Shown here one piece after another: positions 45,585-56,603 of a stretch of DNA of 64,000 nucleotides. Position 1 is the stretch's first letter. The number at the start of each line of letters is the position of its first letter. Position numbers and translations under genes: made by a program. The notes under the pieces were generated by a model, which worked only from the letters and a program-made list of their open reading frames with translations, was not told the DNA's origin and searched no databases. Source of the DNA: Parascedosporium putredinis (taxonomy: Eukaryota > Ascomycota > Sordariomycetes > Microascales > Microascaceae); NCBI GenBank assembly GCA_949357655.1, contig CASHTG010000012.1, positions 310,001 through 374,000 on the forward strand, given 5' to 3'.

Positions 45585-46978
45585 TCATTGTATCGTATCC
45601 TTCAACCCCTTGGGCTCCTCGAGCACAACTCTGCCACCTTCCGTAGCCGGTACCTTTCGAATCACAGCTGACTTGGCCCCGGCAGCCTCCTCCGCCTTGA
45701 TGGCGTCCCGCTGAAGCTTGTTCACCACCTCGGCGGCCTTGCCCGCGGGCGCGTCGGCAATCTCGTTGACGTCGGCGCTGGTGAGAGAGTCGGCTAGGCG
45801 CACCCCGCGGCTGGACATGAGGAGGGTGGCGGGACCCTTGAACTGCAAAAACAGCCTATCGCCCCAAATCGTGCGCCGGAGCGAGGTGCGCAGGTTGTAG
45901 AGGAGGCGCGCGACCGTCTTGTACGTCTTGGTGGTGCGCATGACGCGGAAGAATTCAACGTTGGCGAGGCCGGTGGGGAAAGAGGGGACCTGCAGGCGGA
46001 GGATGGAGCTCTTGAAGCGGAAGGGCGAGGGCGGCGAGCGCGTGACGGTGTACGCGACGACGTTGGAAGGGTGGGCGACAAACTCCTCGCCCTCGGCCAG
46101 GGTGAGCTGGTAGATTTGGCCGGGGGACGAGAGCGCGGCGAGCCCCCGGCCCGTCAGGTGGGTGCTGCCCCAGTGCGCGACCGAGAGGCTGGACTGGAGG
46201 CGCGGCGTGGGCGAGAGGGTGTGTCCCGTCCAGGCGAGGAGGGCGTTGCGCTGGGACACGACCCAGTCGGTGGTGCCGTCGAGGTGGAGGACGGAAAAGG
46301 TGGTGGTCGGGGATTTGGTGGATATTAACGCCGTGATGGGGGTCGTGGAGGAGATGCGCTGGTAGAGAAAGGGGACGCCGAAGAAGGCTCGGGTGAAGGG
46401 GGAGAGAATGGACAAAGTAGATTGGGCCTGTTATGTGTGTGTGTCCCTATGTCAGCAAACGCATTTTCTCAAGGGTGTTGTAACTTGGCCTGCTCAGGGT
46501 TTGGGTTTGGGGTAGAGGCATCGTACACTTTCAGCGTTGCCGGCGACGCCAACGAGGGTGCCTCGGCGCGTGTAGAGCTTCTGAGAAGCGGAAAGAGTGA
46601 CGGAAAGGAGCGAGTAAGGACTTCCGAGGACCTCGAACCGGGCATCTGTAGTTTTGCGAATATTCAATCCGTTAGCAGCTGTCGTCGTCCGAGGGGGAGG
46701 GGCCGGGGAGCATCAAGGGAATGGAAGGGGAGAGGGGCGCAAATCGTACCGGCTGGGTCTCGAGACGAGGCACCCAGGCCAAAGGCATCGCCGGCGACCT
46801 GCGGCGTATCCGTGGCCGGCGACGCATTGATCTGAATGGCCCGCCATTGCCGGGCGACGACGAGCGGGGACCGGGCTTGCGCTCGTAGGCCCGTCGCCGC
46901 TCGGATCAGGGCGATTGGCCGCGCATGGCGATTACGGGATGCGAGGCTCAAGTGTGCAGCACAAGAGCATTCCTCCAA
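45585..46978 (-). CDS. AIM24: Mitochondrial AIM24-family protein
   Basis: Up to 396 aa in three exons (46978-46750, 46645-46527, 46427-45585) with GT-AG introns and consistent phases. AIM24 is a mitochondrial inner-membrane protein that in yeast supports cristae organisation (MICOS). The core pattern is clear: DARFEVLGSPYSLLSVTLSA, LYTRRGTLVGVAGN, QSTLSILSPFTRAFFGVPFLYQRI (its hydrophobic centre), HLDGTTDWVVSQRNALLAWTGHTL, and WGDRLFLQFKGPATLLMSSRG. The N-terminus is Arg/Ala-rich, fitting a mitochondrial presequence. Two starts are possible: ATG 46978 in the intact frame (MEECSCAAHLS), or ATG 46925, which joins the frame only if one base is added at about 46917-46920 and gives the more presequence-like MRGPIALIRAATGLRAQ. 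I favour the second biologically but annotate the first. Confidence 0.85.
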
Positions 46979-47646
46979 GGATGCCGAGTGAGCTAGAAAA
47001 TACGGTCGGGTTTGGGGGTGGTGAGTTCGTCGTTTTCTTTCTTTTCCCTCGCGACCTTCTTCGAACCAGCCGGCAAAAAGAAAGGAAAAAAAAGAGTGAC
47101 GGAAGGTGACGAATTGGCGTACCTTTGTCCGGTTCCTTGGCTCGTGCTTGGTGGGCCACGAAGACTAGACGGGACTGGAGCTCAATGTTCCGAAGAGTGG
47201 CGACACGTGATCTAGCTGTTCAACTTGGAATTCAATCAAGGTTGAATGGCAGCGGCGGCCATAGCTCCCTTCAATGGCTCACTCACCTCTTCAAGTTTCG
47301 GCTTAGTCAACAAGTTATGTTGCTGGGTCAACGGATGCCCTTGCTGCTTTTGGATTGGATCGTTTACATTCGCAAGGGTCCGTCCACACAAACTTGGGTT
47401 TCCTTGCTTCCCTGGTCGTGTCCAAAGCATTTGCTACCAAGCATCGAGAGAGTTGCATCTCTACAGTTTGTTATTCCCTTTTCGTTTTCTCCCCCTCACC
47501 GTTTCCTTTTCCCTCGTTCTCTCCACCCCCGTCCTCCTCCTCCTCCTCTCCCCCGCCTTTCCTTGGGTTTCACCTTTCCTTTGGTCTTGGGGCGTTCATT
47601 GGCATTGGATTAAAAGCATCAATTGGTGTTTTATTTTGAAGCAAGC
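46979..47646. promoter_or_regulatory. Divergent promoter region AIM24 / kinesin
   Basis: 668 bp between head-to-head start codons (46978 minus, 47647 plus). The 200 bases before the kinesin ATG are CT-rich. No specific factor site is convincing. Confidence 0.4.
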
Positions 47647-49904
47647 ATGTCTGTTCGAGTCGTTGCCCGCATACGTCCGCTCCTCGACAAAGAGCTCGAC
47701 AAGGACGTGATTGTTCGTGCTGACAGCACCGAGGATGGCAAGCAAGCCTCCATCGTCAAGATCCCTAATCCCAAGAATGGCGCCGAGGAGTTCTCCTTCG
47801 CTTTCAATAGCGTGTACGACCGGCCGACAACGCAGGAGCAACTGTTTACTGCCGAAGGTAAGCTCTTGTCTCTCTCTCTCACCCCCGACGGCCATCGAAC
47901 CCCAACCGGGAGGCTTTCGCTCGGGGATCCTAGACGCGTCCGCATCGTTCCGTCCGTTGACGCCTTTTTGTCCAACCCTTGCCTCTTAGTCGCACCTCAC
48001 CTCAAGTCCCTCTTTCAGGGGCTGGACGTGACCATCTTCGCCTATGGCGTTACCGGAACGGGCAAGACGCATACGATGCGAGGTGGCCTCAAGCTCGCCG
48101 ACCGTGGCGTGATTCCTCGGCTTCTCAGCGGTGTCTTCCGCCGTAGCAAAAAGATCACAAAGGATAGCGGCGGTGAAACTCAGATCAAGGTTGACCTCTC
48201 GTACTACGAAATCTACAACGACAAGGTCTTTGACCTCCTTGAACCCATTGAGAAGAGGCAGCCCTCGGGCCTCCGGTTGTGCGAAAAGGACAACAAGACC
48301 TACGTTGTTGGCTTGACGGAGCGGCCGTGCGATGACCTTAGGGACTTTGAGAGGCTCTACATCGAGGCGAATAATAACCGCATCACGGCGGCCACCAAGC
48401 TCAATGCTCACAGCAGCAGGAGCCACGCGATTCTGCGCGTCAAGCTGACCCAGATCACGGGCGGCATGATTCGTGAGAGCACCGCGTCTGCGATCGATCT
48501 TGCCGGTTCCGAAGACAACCGCCGCACCGAAAACAATCGGGAGCGCCTTGTTGAATCCGCAGCCATCAATAAGTCGTTGTTCGTTTTGAGCCAGTGCGTG
48601 GATGCCATCTCCCGAGGCGACAAGCGCATCCCGTACCGAGAGTCCAAGATGACACGCATCCTGTCTTTGGGGCAAAACAATGGCATTACCATTATGATCC
48701 TCAACCTGGCCCCCTCCGTAGCTATCACCTCGACACTCTCAGCAGTCTCAACGTGAGCTCCCGCGCGAAGCGAATCGAAGTTCGAGAGATCGAAAACGAA
48801 GTCGTCTTCAAGCAGATGCCCCGCGCTACCTCCATCCTCTCGAGCGCCGGTGCCCAGCGTCAGCCCCTCCGGCCGCTCGCGAACGCGCACAACGTGCACA
48901 GCGGCGCCGCCGTGGCCAAGGCGGCGGACCCGAATAAGCCCGCCAAGGCATTCAACGTCTACGCCGACCGAGCCAAGCCTTCGCTCGTGGCTCGCCCGCT
49001 GGCCAATACCGCGCAAGTCCGGAGATCCAACTCCACGAAGCGACAGTCCGAGGTAGCGCTGTCCATTCCCCGGCCCACCGCCTCGCGAATCTCCCGCCCG
49101 CCGCTTGCCCCCAGCCAGCCCAACCCCTCCAGCATCACGGAGGCGGATATCGAGGCCATGGTGGAGAAGAAGGTTAGTGAAATCCTAGCCTCCAGGGCCG
49201 CCGCGCAGACCTCGGCGCCGGCACCGCTGCCTGTGCAGCCCGAGATCAATGAGGTGATGCAGCGCCGCCTCGAAGCGCTCGAGCGCAGGATCGAGGAGGA
49301 AGATCGGCGGGAGGACGGCCGCTCAGACGGCCTACGATACTTGCTAGCCGCGCGCCAGCACAAGGATCGTGGTGAGGATGCGGCCGCTCTCCGGATGTAC
49401 GAGATGGCGTTGCCTTTCTTCCCCGGCCAGGCCAAGCTCATGGGCAAGATTGAAAGGCTGCGGGCCAAATTGGGAATCGATCACGAAGACCCCGAGAACG
49501 CGAGTGTGAGCTCGGACAGGAAGAGGCGTCGGCGGGCAGAGGACGATGACTTTGAAGCCGCCGAGGACGATGATTCGCTTGTGGACTACGCCTCGCCTCG
49601 ACCCAAGAGCAGGAAGAAGAAGGTGGTCAAAGTCACCGTCATGGAGGACGAGAAGGAGGAGGACGGGCCCGTCACCCCGCGGGCGCAGCGGCTACTTGAC
49701 ATTATCAACTCGAGGGATCTGATGCAGATCAAGAGCCTCACGGGCTTCGGGCCCAAGAAGGCCAGGGATCTCGTGGATTATCTCGAGTTCCTCCCCGAGC
49801 AGAGCGCATCGCACATCTCGTCGCTTGGTCAGCTCCGGGCTGTGCCGGGCATGGGCGGCAAAATGGTGGAGAGGGCGTACGAGGGCCTCGGTGTCGCACT
49901 TTAG
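47647..49904 (+). CDS. Kinesin-10 (Kid/KIF22-like) motor with C-terminal HhH
   Basis: About 708 aa in two exons (47647-47857, 47990-49904; intron 132 bp). The N-terminal motor domain (1 to about 335) starts SVRVVARIRPLLDKE. It holds the P-loop GVTGTGKTHTM, switch I NAHSSRSHAIL, switch II DLAGSED, and the YRESKMTRIL helix. No long coiled coil follows. The middle is Ala/Pro/Ser-rich and basic, with a short Glu/Arg-rich helix (NEVMQRRLEALERRIEEE). The C-terminus has a helix-hairpin-helix pair (RLLDIINSRDLMQIKSLTGFG, then LRAVPGMGGKMVERAYEGLG), the DNA-binding element of KIF22/Kid. The likely role is chromosome-arm or chromatin-bound plus-end motor in mitosis; the assignment is by architecture. 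One base is missing near 48711-48716, just past the motor core; the repair gives APSRSYHLDTLSSLNVSSRA. Confidence 0.85.
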
Positions 49905-50331
49905 AGTGGGAGTGTGTGCAGGCTTTTGGCGCTTTTTTTTCTCCCTCCTCCTTGGTTCTAAGTTTCTTGTTTTTCTTTTGCTTTTGTTTCTTTTTTGCTT
50001 TTTCCTTGTAGGAATTTCGCCTCTTTTTGAGTTGCGCGCGCGCATGGTCATTTCTATACCACGGGCGGCTCGGTTGCATTGGGATCGGTGTTAGACGGAT
50101 AAGGCTTGCTATCATCATTATCATCATCATCATCGTATATTTAATTATATGGTTAAAAGTACCTAAACCCATGGTTGTACATGTGCACTCGGGGAGTGAA
50201 AGAAAAAAAGACAAGAGCAGTCAGATGCCTTGTCTTGAGCTGTCTACTAACACCATCCACTACCCAGCATCCTACTTCCCATATTTAATCCGCAGACCAC
50301 CATCCTATTCCCTTAGCTCCTCAAGGTCCAC
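49905..50331. other. Convergent spacer, kinesin / secreted protein
   Basis: 427 bp, T-rich, with a short imperfect cat-repeat at 50112-50133. No gene. Confidence 0.5.
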
Positions 50332-50883
50332 TTAACGGCATCGGAAAGCAACACGGCAGCAGTTCGACGCGGTGAGGCCACTGCAGTCCTCGCAGTACAT
50401 GGCGTTTCCTAGGCTGGTCTTGCGGCCGGCGTACCAGAAGTGGCCGCCGGGGCGGAAGCCGCCAGTGTTGATGGTGAGCTCAATGGTGTAGGGCAGCTGG
50501 GAGGTGAGGGACCAGCTCTCGGAGGCGGGCGAGAGGGACTGGGTCTCGCCGCCGATCTTGGCGCAGGTGTGGCTGTAGAGACCCCACCAGCGCTGGTAGC
50601 CGGAGCTGGCGATGGGGATGGTGGTCTTGATCCAAAAGTTGCACGACTCGGCGCCCGTGGGGCTGCAGTAGTTGTTGCCCCTGGGCACGAGGGGGCTGGC
50701 GGGGGACTGGTTGTCACCGTCCTCGCCCTCCTCCTCGACGACGATGTCGGCGAAGAGGGCCTCGATCTGCTCGGCGTCGGAGGCGACGTGGCCCACTGCC
50801 GCTTCGGACTGGGCGGCGGGGGCTGCGAGAGTAGAGGTGGCGAGGAGGGAGCCGATGGTGAAGATGGCGGTGGTGAACTTCAT
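50332..50883 (-). CDS. Small secreted 8-cysteine protein (candidate effector)
   Basis: 183 aa, single intact exon, start ATG 50883. Residues 1-20 (MKFTTAIFTIGSLLATSTLA) are a signal peptide. Residues 21-68 form an acidic, Ala/Glu-rich pro-region ending in PLVPRGNN, a possible processing point. The mature domain of about 115 residues carries eight cysteines at 73, 81, 107, 164, 167, 175, 176 and 182, including a terminal YCEDC and NCC. It is rich in Trp/Tyr/Gly (GYQRWWGLYSH, RPGGHFWYAGRK), suggesting a compact beta-rich, disulfide-bonded fold. Not recognised. Size, signal peptide, pro-region and even cysteine count match secreted fungal effectors or antimicrobial proteins, but a wall or spore-surface protein would fit too. 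No frame break is seen. Confidence 0.8.
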   Translation of the reverse strand: MKFTTAIFTIGSLLATSTLAAPAAQSEAAVGHVASDAEQIEALFADIVVEEEGEDGDNQSPASPLVPRGNNYCSPTGAESCNFWIKTTIPIASSGYQRWWGLYSHTCAKIGGETQSLSPASESWSLTSQLPYTIELTINTGGFRPGGHFWYAGRKTSLGNAMYCEDCSGLTASNCCRVAFRCR

Positions 50884-52693
50884 TTTGGGGAGGGGGCTTT
50901 GGGAGACTTTGCGGGATATGATGGAGGTGGTTTAAAAGAGTTGAATGGGGGACTTGTGGTGTCTAAGTCTGGCCTACATGATCTCTAACAACACCTGCAA
51001 CTGGTAGGAAACGTTTACGCTTTATAGTTTTTTGTGGCCTTTCCCTCCTCCCCTTCTTTTCCCCTTTCTCGGGGCATATCGCGATCCAGTCGGCTCTATC
51101 GTCAAGGAGCAAAAGGCAATTACTCGGCCGGGAGGATTCACGATGCTATGATGCTCCGAATCGTTATTTAGTCATGGTTACTACGCCAGAGCGCTTTTTC
51201 CCTCCCCGTGGAACGATGAAGATAGCCGAGATAACAGCTCCCGCTGTCCATCTTGGCGAATTGATGCTGCGAGATCCTATTGCGACAATCAAGTCTTGGC
51301 GGAACCTACCAGCGCTGTTGATTCCGTGGCATCCAAGAATCCTTCTGTCGTCGAGATTCCCGCGGGATCGAGGCTCCACCGGTGCCGGCCCAAGATCGAT
51401 CATGGCGTTGCTTTCATCGAATAGAGGGGCCCGCTCCCTCCCATGCCCCCGCCGGTGTGCAAGGGTTTTTTGGCTGGCCCCGGTCCCCCCGCCAGGCGCT
51501 TTCTAGCCGGGCGAGTTGTGGGGGCCTAGGTGCCCGCAGAGTCGAGGGGAACCACGGTCCGATGTTCACGGTGTTGCGTGAGAGCTTTGGGCATCGCGGA
51601 CGCTGGTTGCTTGAACCCCAGGATTTTGAGTCCTTCCCCCTTCTTTGCTTTTTGCTTTTCTTTTTTTTATAGATGTCACGTTACGTCCCATGCATCGCTC
51701 AACGGATCTATGGACATTAGCTTCAAAAGGTTCGTTCCTGAGTTGATGTTGCTCTTGGGACATGGGCAAAGCTTGGGCTCTCGAAGGGCAATGCAACTTT
51801 CCTGGGGATGAGGATTATGTCAGCCAGGAACAAGGTTGTGGTTATCCCCACCAATCCGAGACCTTGCACAAGCCATCACCTTTTCTCGAGAGCACCGACT
51901 TAAGCTCCTCTCGCTTCCACTCTTCTCGATATCATGCACTTCTGAGTGTTGGGAAAGGGGAGAGGAGGAAAAGGGGAAATAAGGCTGTATCTGTGAATAT
52001 CCATCCATGGATATGTCTTACATTCCCGCTCTAGTGGTTCTTGCCTCCCCGTTGGAATCTCGACCAATTAGGATGTCCCACAGCGACTCAAGCAATTCTT
52101 GGCAGGAAAGATCAACGCCATGACGTCAATGACAACATGGACAAAACAAACATGTGCTGGAAACGGGAAGCTCTTACCCAGAAATGCTAAAGTGGTATGT
52201 ACATGTCTGGAAGAACGGCAAGAGCTGCCCTGCGGGCCTGAACCAGAAAATATGGAACGACATCATCGGAGGAGTCGTGCGTTACCCCTAGCCTATCAAG
52301 TCCTGTTAGCCAACAATGACATAGTTTTTATGCCCGAGACCAAGAAATAGCTCCAGAGCTCGGATTATCCCCCATGCCCTGGACATCGGGCACTTGGTAG
52401 CTGTTATATATCGACGAGCTAGAGCCGGAACTTGTCGACGGTGAACCTATCTCCTCCCTCCCCTTTCTTCCTTATGTCCCTTTTCGTTTCTTAACCAAGC
52501 TCTGCGTGGATATTCGCGTGTGCATCGTTTCGGGCATCTCGAATAGCGGATTCGAAACGCCGACAAAGCATCTTTCGAGAAGCTCTTACCAGTCTTGGCA
52601 GCACGAACGCGAGCGCTCTCCAGAGCTGTTTGCCGAGTCATCTCCTCTCCCTTATTGCAAAAACGGGTAGAAAAAGGTCCATCGGTTCCCACC
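50884..52693. other. Intergenic, 1.8 kb
   Basis: The 5' flank of the secreted-protein gene and of the PAP2 gene (divergent). No gene supported; frames of 60-110 codons here have no domain or codon bias. Confidence 0.5.
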
Positions 52694-54223
52694 ATGAACT
52701 TTCACCAGAACCGCGCGGCCGCGGCCCAGGAAGAGGGTGCGCTCCCTCACACGGATAGACATGCCGAGAAACACGGGGTTACCCCTAACGGATCCCAAGC
52801 GCCCCCGAGGTACCAGCGCCTGTTTGGCCCGTTTGGTAGGAGGAACGCCCACCCGGCCGACGATACCGCTGTCGCTACGGGCGCCGTGCCGGCCACAACG
52901 GGGGCTGCGGGTGCTACGGGTGCTACGGGTACTACGGGCACCCAACGGGGATGGAGGCGGAACAACAAAGTTCATTTCTTTGTGGAATGGCTCAAGTACA
53001 CGTGGATCGATATCGCGACGATTCTCGTCATTGGGATAATAACATTAGCTGTAAGTTCCGATCCTCCTTGTGCTTGACTCTGCTCTTCGCCTAGCTAATG
53101 CCGATGGATAAAACTACAGCTCTTTTTGTCGTCACCTGTCGGAGGTAGAAGATTTCCTATCACGTACCCAATGCAGCAAGCTCTGGCTTCGGGACAGAGT
53201 GTCGGGACGCAAATTGTCGATGCTAGCCTCGCTTACCCGTACCGTGAATGGACCGTTCCGTCGTGGCTGGTGGCGATTCTCGGATTCTTGATCCCCGTCA
53301 TTGTCATTGCTCTATTCCAGCTGCGCATTCACAGCCTCTGGGACCTGACCAACGGTGTAATGGGCAGCGCCTATGCTATCATTATCGGCGAGTGCACGCA
53401 CGTTTTCCTTAAAACCATCATTGGTGGGTTTCGGCCACACTTCCTCGAGGTCTGCGACCCGGATCCTGCTAAGTTCGGAACGGGCACGGGCTACGGCAAT
53501 ATCTATTTCTCGACGGACATCTGCCGGGGTAAGGATAAAGACCTACTCAAGCAAGCGATGACTTCTTTCCCCTCTGGCCACGCTGTTTGCGCGTTTGCAG
53601 GATTGGGATTCCTCTTCTTTTACCTCAACGGAAAGCTCAAGCCATGGAGCAACTATAGGCCCATGGCTTGGGAGATTGCCGCGACCCTTCTGCCTCTCCT
53701 GGGAGCCTTGCTTCTTGCCTGCTCGGTACTTGTTAATGCCAACCATCACGGACACGACGTGGTCGTGGGAGGGGTCATTGGCTTCCTCAGCGCCATGGCC
53801 GTGTACCGAACTTATTATGCGGCGATTTGGGACTGGCGGTTTAATCACATTCCCATGAAGCCCCTCAAATTGGTCGAGTACGACCTCGCGAGGGAGGAGA
53901 ATCTGCGCCGTGTCGTCTTTAAGAAGGGCTTCTGGCATGCCGGACGCGCAGGGCCGGTCAAGGCCGGCCCGGGGATGACGGGGGCGGCGGCGGGCGCTAA
54001 CGGGGTCGGCAACGGACACGAACATCACGCCAGCCACGGAATGGCCCGGCGCGGTCACGGAGTTTCCAATGGCCACGGCTTGGATAACGGTCACGCGCAC
54101 GGTGCTATCAACGGTCACGATGCCGGATACGGACACAGCCACGGAGGAATTCGGAACGGTGTTGGCCGCCGGCCGGTGGGTGCGCCACCAAGTCACCAGG
54201 ACTTCACCGAAGACATAGTCTAG
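52694..54223 (+). CDS. PAP2-family lipid phosphatase with His/Gly/Asn-rich tail
   Basis: 486 aa in two exons (52694-53050, 53120-54223; 69-bp intron), no frame break. An integral membrane phosphatase of the DPP1/LPP type that removes phosphate from diacylglycerol pyrophosphate, phosphatidate or similar lipids. The N-terminal 90 residues are polar with a Gly-Ala-Thr repeat. Six hydrophobic segments can be placed (e.g. WIDIATILVIGIITLA, WLVAILGFLIPVIVIALFQL). Motif 1 is KTIIGGFRPHF and motif 2 is SFPSGHAV. Motif 3, normally S-R-x5-H-x3-D, reads SVLVNANHHGHD, so the His and Asp remain but the Arg position is Val. The C-terminal 90 residues are a low-complexity tail rich in NGH units with about 20 His. 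The activity is likely but the missing Arg leaves it open; a paralog subclass with this variant may exist. Confidence 0.87.
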
Positions 54224-56603
54224 AGCGACGGAGCGGAGATTACGAACATGATACCCCAGCGAAGCGCAGACCAGCCCCGCCGGGCCGGCGCGCACACGCA
54301 CACGCCCCCGCGATTTCACTTGTCTTAACTTTCCTTTAGTTGGTGATGCGTCGACTTTTGTTGTATCACTTTCATGCACTTGATCCCTTTTTTCATGCAT
54401 CATTTCCTGATACTATAGGTCAAGATTCGATCAACGGGCAAATGATGGCAGAGAGGCAGCGCTACTACTATATTTTTGTGTCTTTCTTGCACTACATGTA
54501 CCCGCAATCCCTCGTTCCTTGATTCCTTGTCTTGTCAACAATCAAGTATCAATCGCTAGCAGATGGCCACCAGTCCTAGGTGGCGACTAATTAATGAATA
54601 TATGACGAGACATGAAATTATTGAATATCTTCTATTACTGGCTGGGTTGTGGCATCTAGTCCTGATTCCGCTCCGCGAGTTTACAATACACGCAACTCTC
54701 AGCCATGCCTCGAATCGTTTCTTAGGCCCAACTAATATATTGTCTTTTAAAAGCGAGAGAAGATTCCCGAGGGTCTGGTTCACATCCAGGCGACCTTCAT
54801 TCTGCCCTATTCTGCCGCTGCAACGCAACGTAGCACGCAGTAGTAGGTGGTGCGCCACCAACACCGGTCCCAGAGGAGGTTGAGGTCCAGATGCAGGTCC
54901 GTGTCACGCCTGATCCAGCCCACTGGGTTAGTGTATCTGTTGGACATGCGAGAGTTGTTTGCCTGGCCTGTTGGAGCGGGTGGCGATGAATTGCCTGATG
55001 GTTTATTTCAAGGTACGGCACAGCGGAGTTGGTTGGCCGGGGAGGAGGGTTTGTTTTTCCCGCTTTCGCCTCTCGATCTTCTTCTTTTTGTTTTCTCGAG
55101 AGACAGATCTCGCAATTCTTCGATGTCTTGAGACCTGGCTAGTCGATGACACTGAACTGATTTGAGACGAGACATGGGGCACGTTAGGCAGCGGAGCGGA
55201 ATGGGTGAAGGAAACAACAAAACTACATGGGCACGAGATATTGACGTACACACGCGTGAGCCAAAAGGCAAGGCTAATTTTCGATTTCTTCTTTTAATAA
55301 ACAAAGATAGAGAAAAAGCGAAAAAGAAAAAGAAGAGAATTACCGAGCCGGATGTGATCGGGGGTCGAGAGCACATAGCCTGGACGCGTTCCGTCCGCGC
55401 GTAGCGCCATGACTCGACGCGGACATGGCGAGATAATATATTACAAAGAAAAGGAAGACAAAGGAAAGAAAAAGGAGAATAGCAAAGTCTGGTAATGTCT
55501 ACCTCGCGAGTCTTTGGGCAGGGCGTCACGTTTACCCGGTCCGGACGTACCTCCCGCGCGCGCGAATCTCTTGTCGCGATCTAGGCAAGCTCCCGCAGTC
55601 TTGTCTTTTATTATGCTTGTTTCCTACGCCGTCTCTTTTTTCCCTCGCCCTTCTCGAAGACGAGTGATTCATATAAGAAGAAGGGGGAAAGAGGGGGCGG
55701 CCTAGGCCGGACGCGCGGGCGGGAAAAAGAAGGGTTCTCGTTTGATACTAAAAGGTGATGGACTTGGGAAAAATAGAAGCATCAAATGTATGTGATGTCA
55801 ATTGGACTGGCTAAATAGCCGGGGTTGCACAGAATCGAGGGAAGCGCTGGCATAGGAGGGGGTATGGCCATGGTCCGAGACGGGACGATCAATGTCCTTC
55901 GTTGACGCGCCGTGTAAGTGAGCATCCCCTATCCACTCTCAGCTTGTCAATGCGAGTTTGGGCATAACATCCATGGATGTATCGAAATTGCGCTTTCCAA
56001 AAGGGTGCGGATCTGTCTTCAGGCCATCTTGGCCAAGGATCTATAGGATGTAGGTTTCACAAGCTCATATTAACTACCCCATATATCGAGATCAAAGGGA
56101 ACGAGGAGGGAAAGGAGCGGTTCTTGGTATCGCCTAAAAATAACAAGCCAAGCCTTGGCAAGGGGACAACAACAAAATAGTCTAGAGAAGAGCAAGGAAA
56201 AATGAGTGAAAAAAAAAGGTATTCGCTAGTATTAAATATTTTCAACAAAGAAAAGAATAGGGTTGTTTAGCAAGCTTCCGGGCGCATAAGCTCCGAAGTC
56301 GCGTGTAAACAAACAAAAAAGCGTCGGCGCTTGCCAATAAGGGAAAAAGAGATGCGCCTCATGCTATTGGATCCCGTCCCAGTTTAAGTCCCATGATAAC
56401 ACGCCGTCTTTGGATATTGGGGTGTTCCTTTTGTCCCTTCATGTCTTTCCCCACCACACACATTTCATTATCCAACCCGTGCTAGAGGGGAGAAGCCCTT
56501 TCCGCCGAGCGTGAAATACCCGTGACACCATAATCGTAGACCTATGAAAGAAGAAGAGGGAAAAAAAGAAAACGCAGTAGCAAACGGTTATCCGTCCTCG
56601 CCC
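54224..56603. other. Convergent spacer, 2.4 kb
   Basis: Between the stop codons of PAP2 (54223) and GH16 (56604). AT-rich blocks lie at 54540-54760, 55260-55490 and 56060-56260. A short inverted repeat (gccacc/ggtggc) lies near 54565-54585. No gene is supported. Confidence 0.5.

Noticed and set aside
54556..54864. Minus-strand frame reading SGIRTRCHNPASNRR, a phrase like those read across tRNA genes
   Set aside because: The DNA lacks an A box and B box on either strand; kept only as part of an AT-rich spacer.
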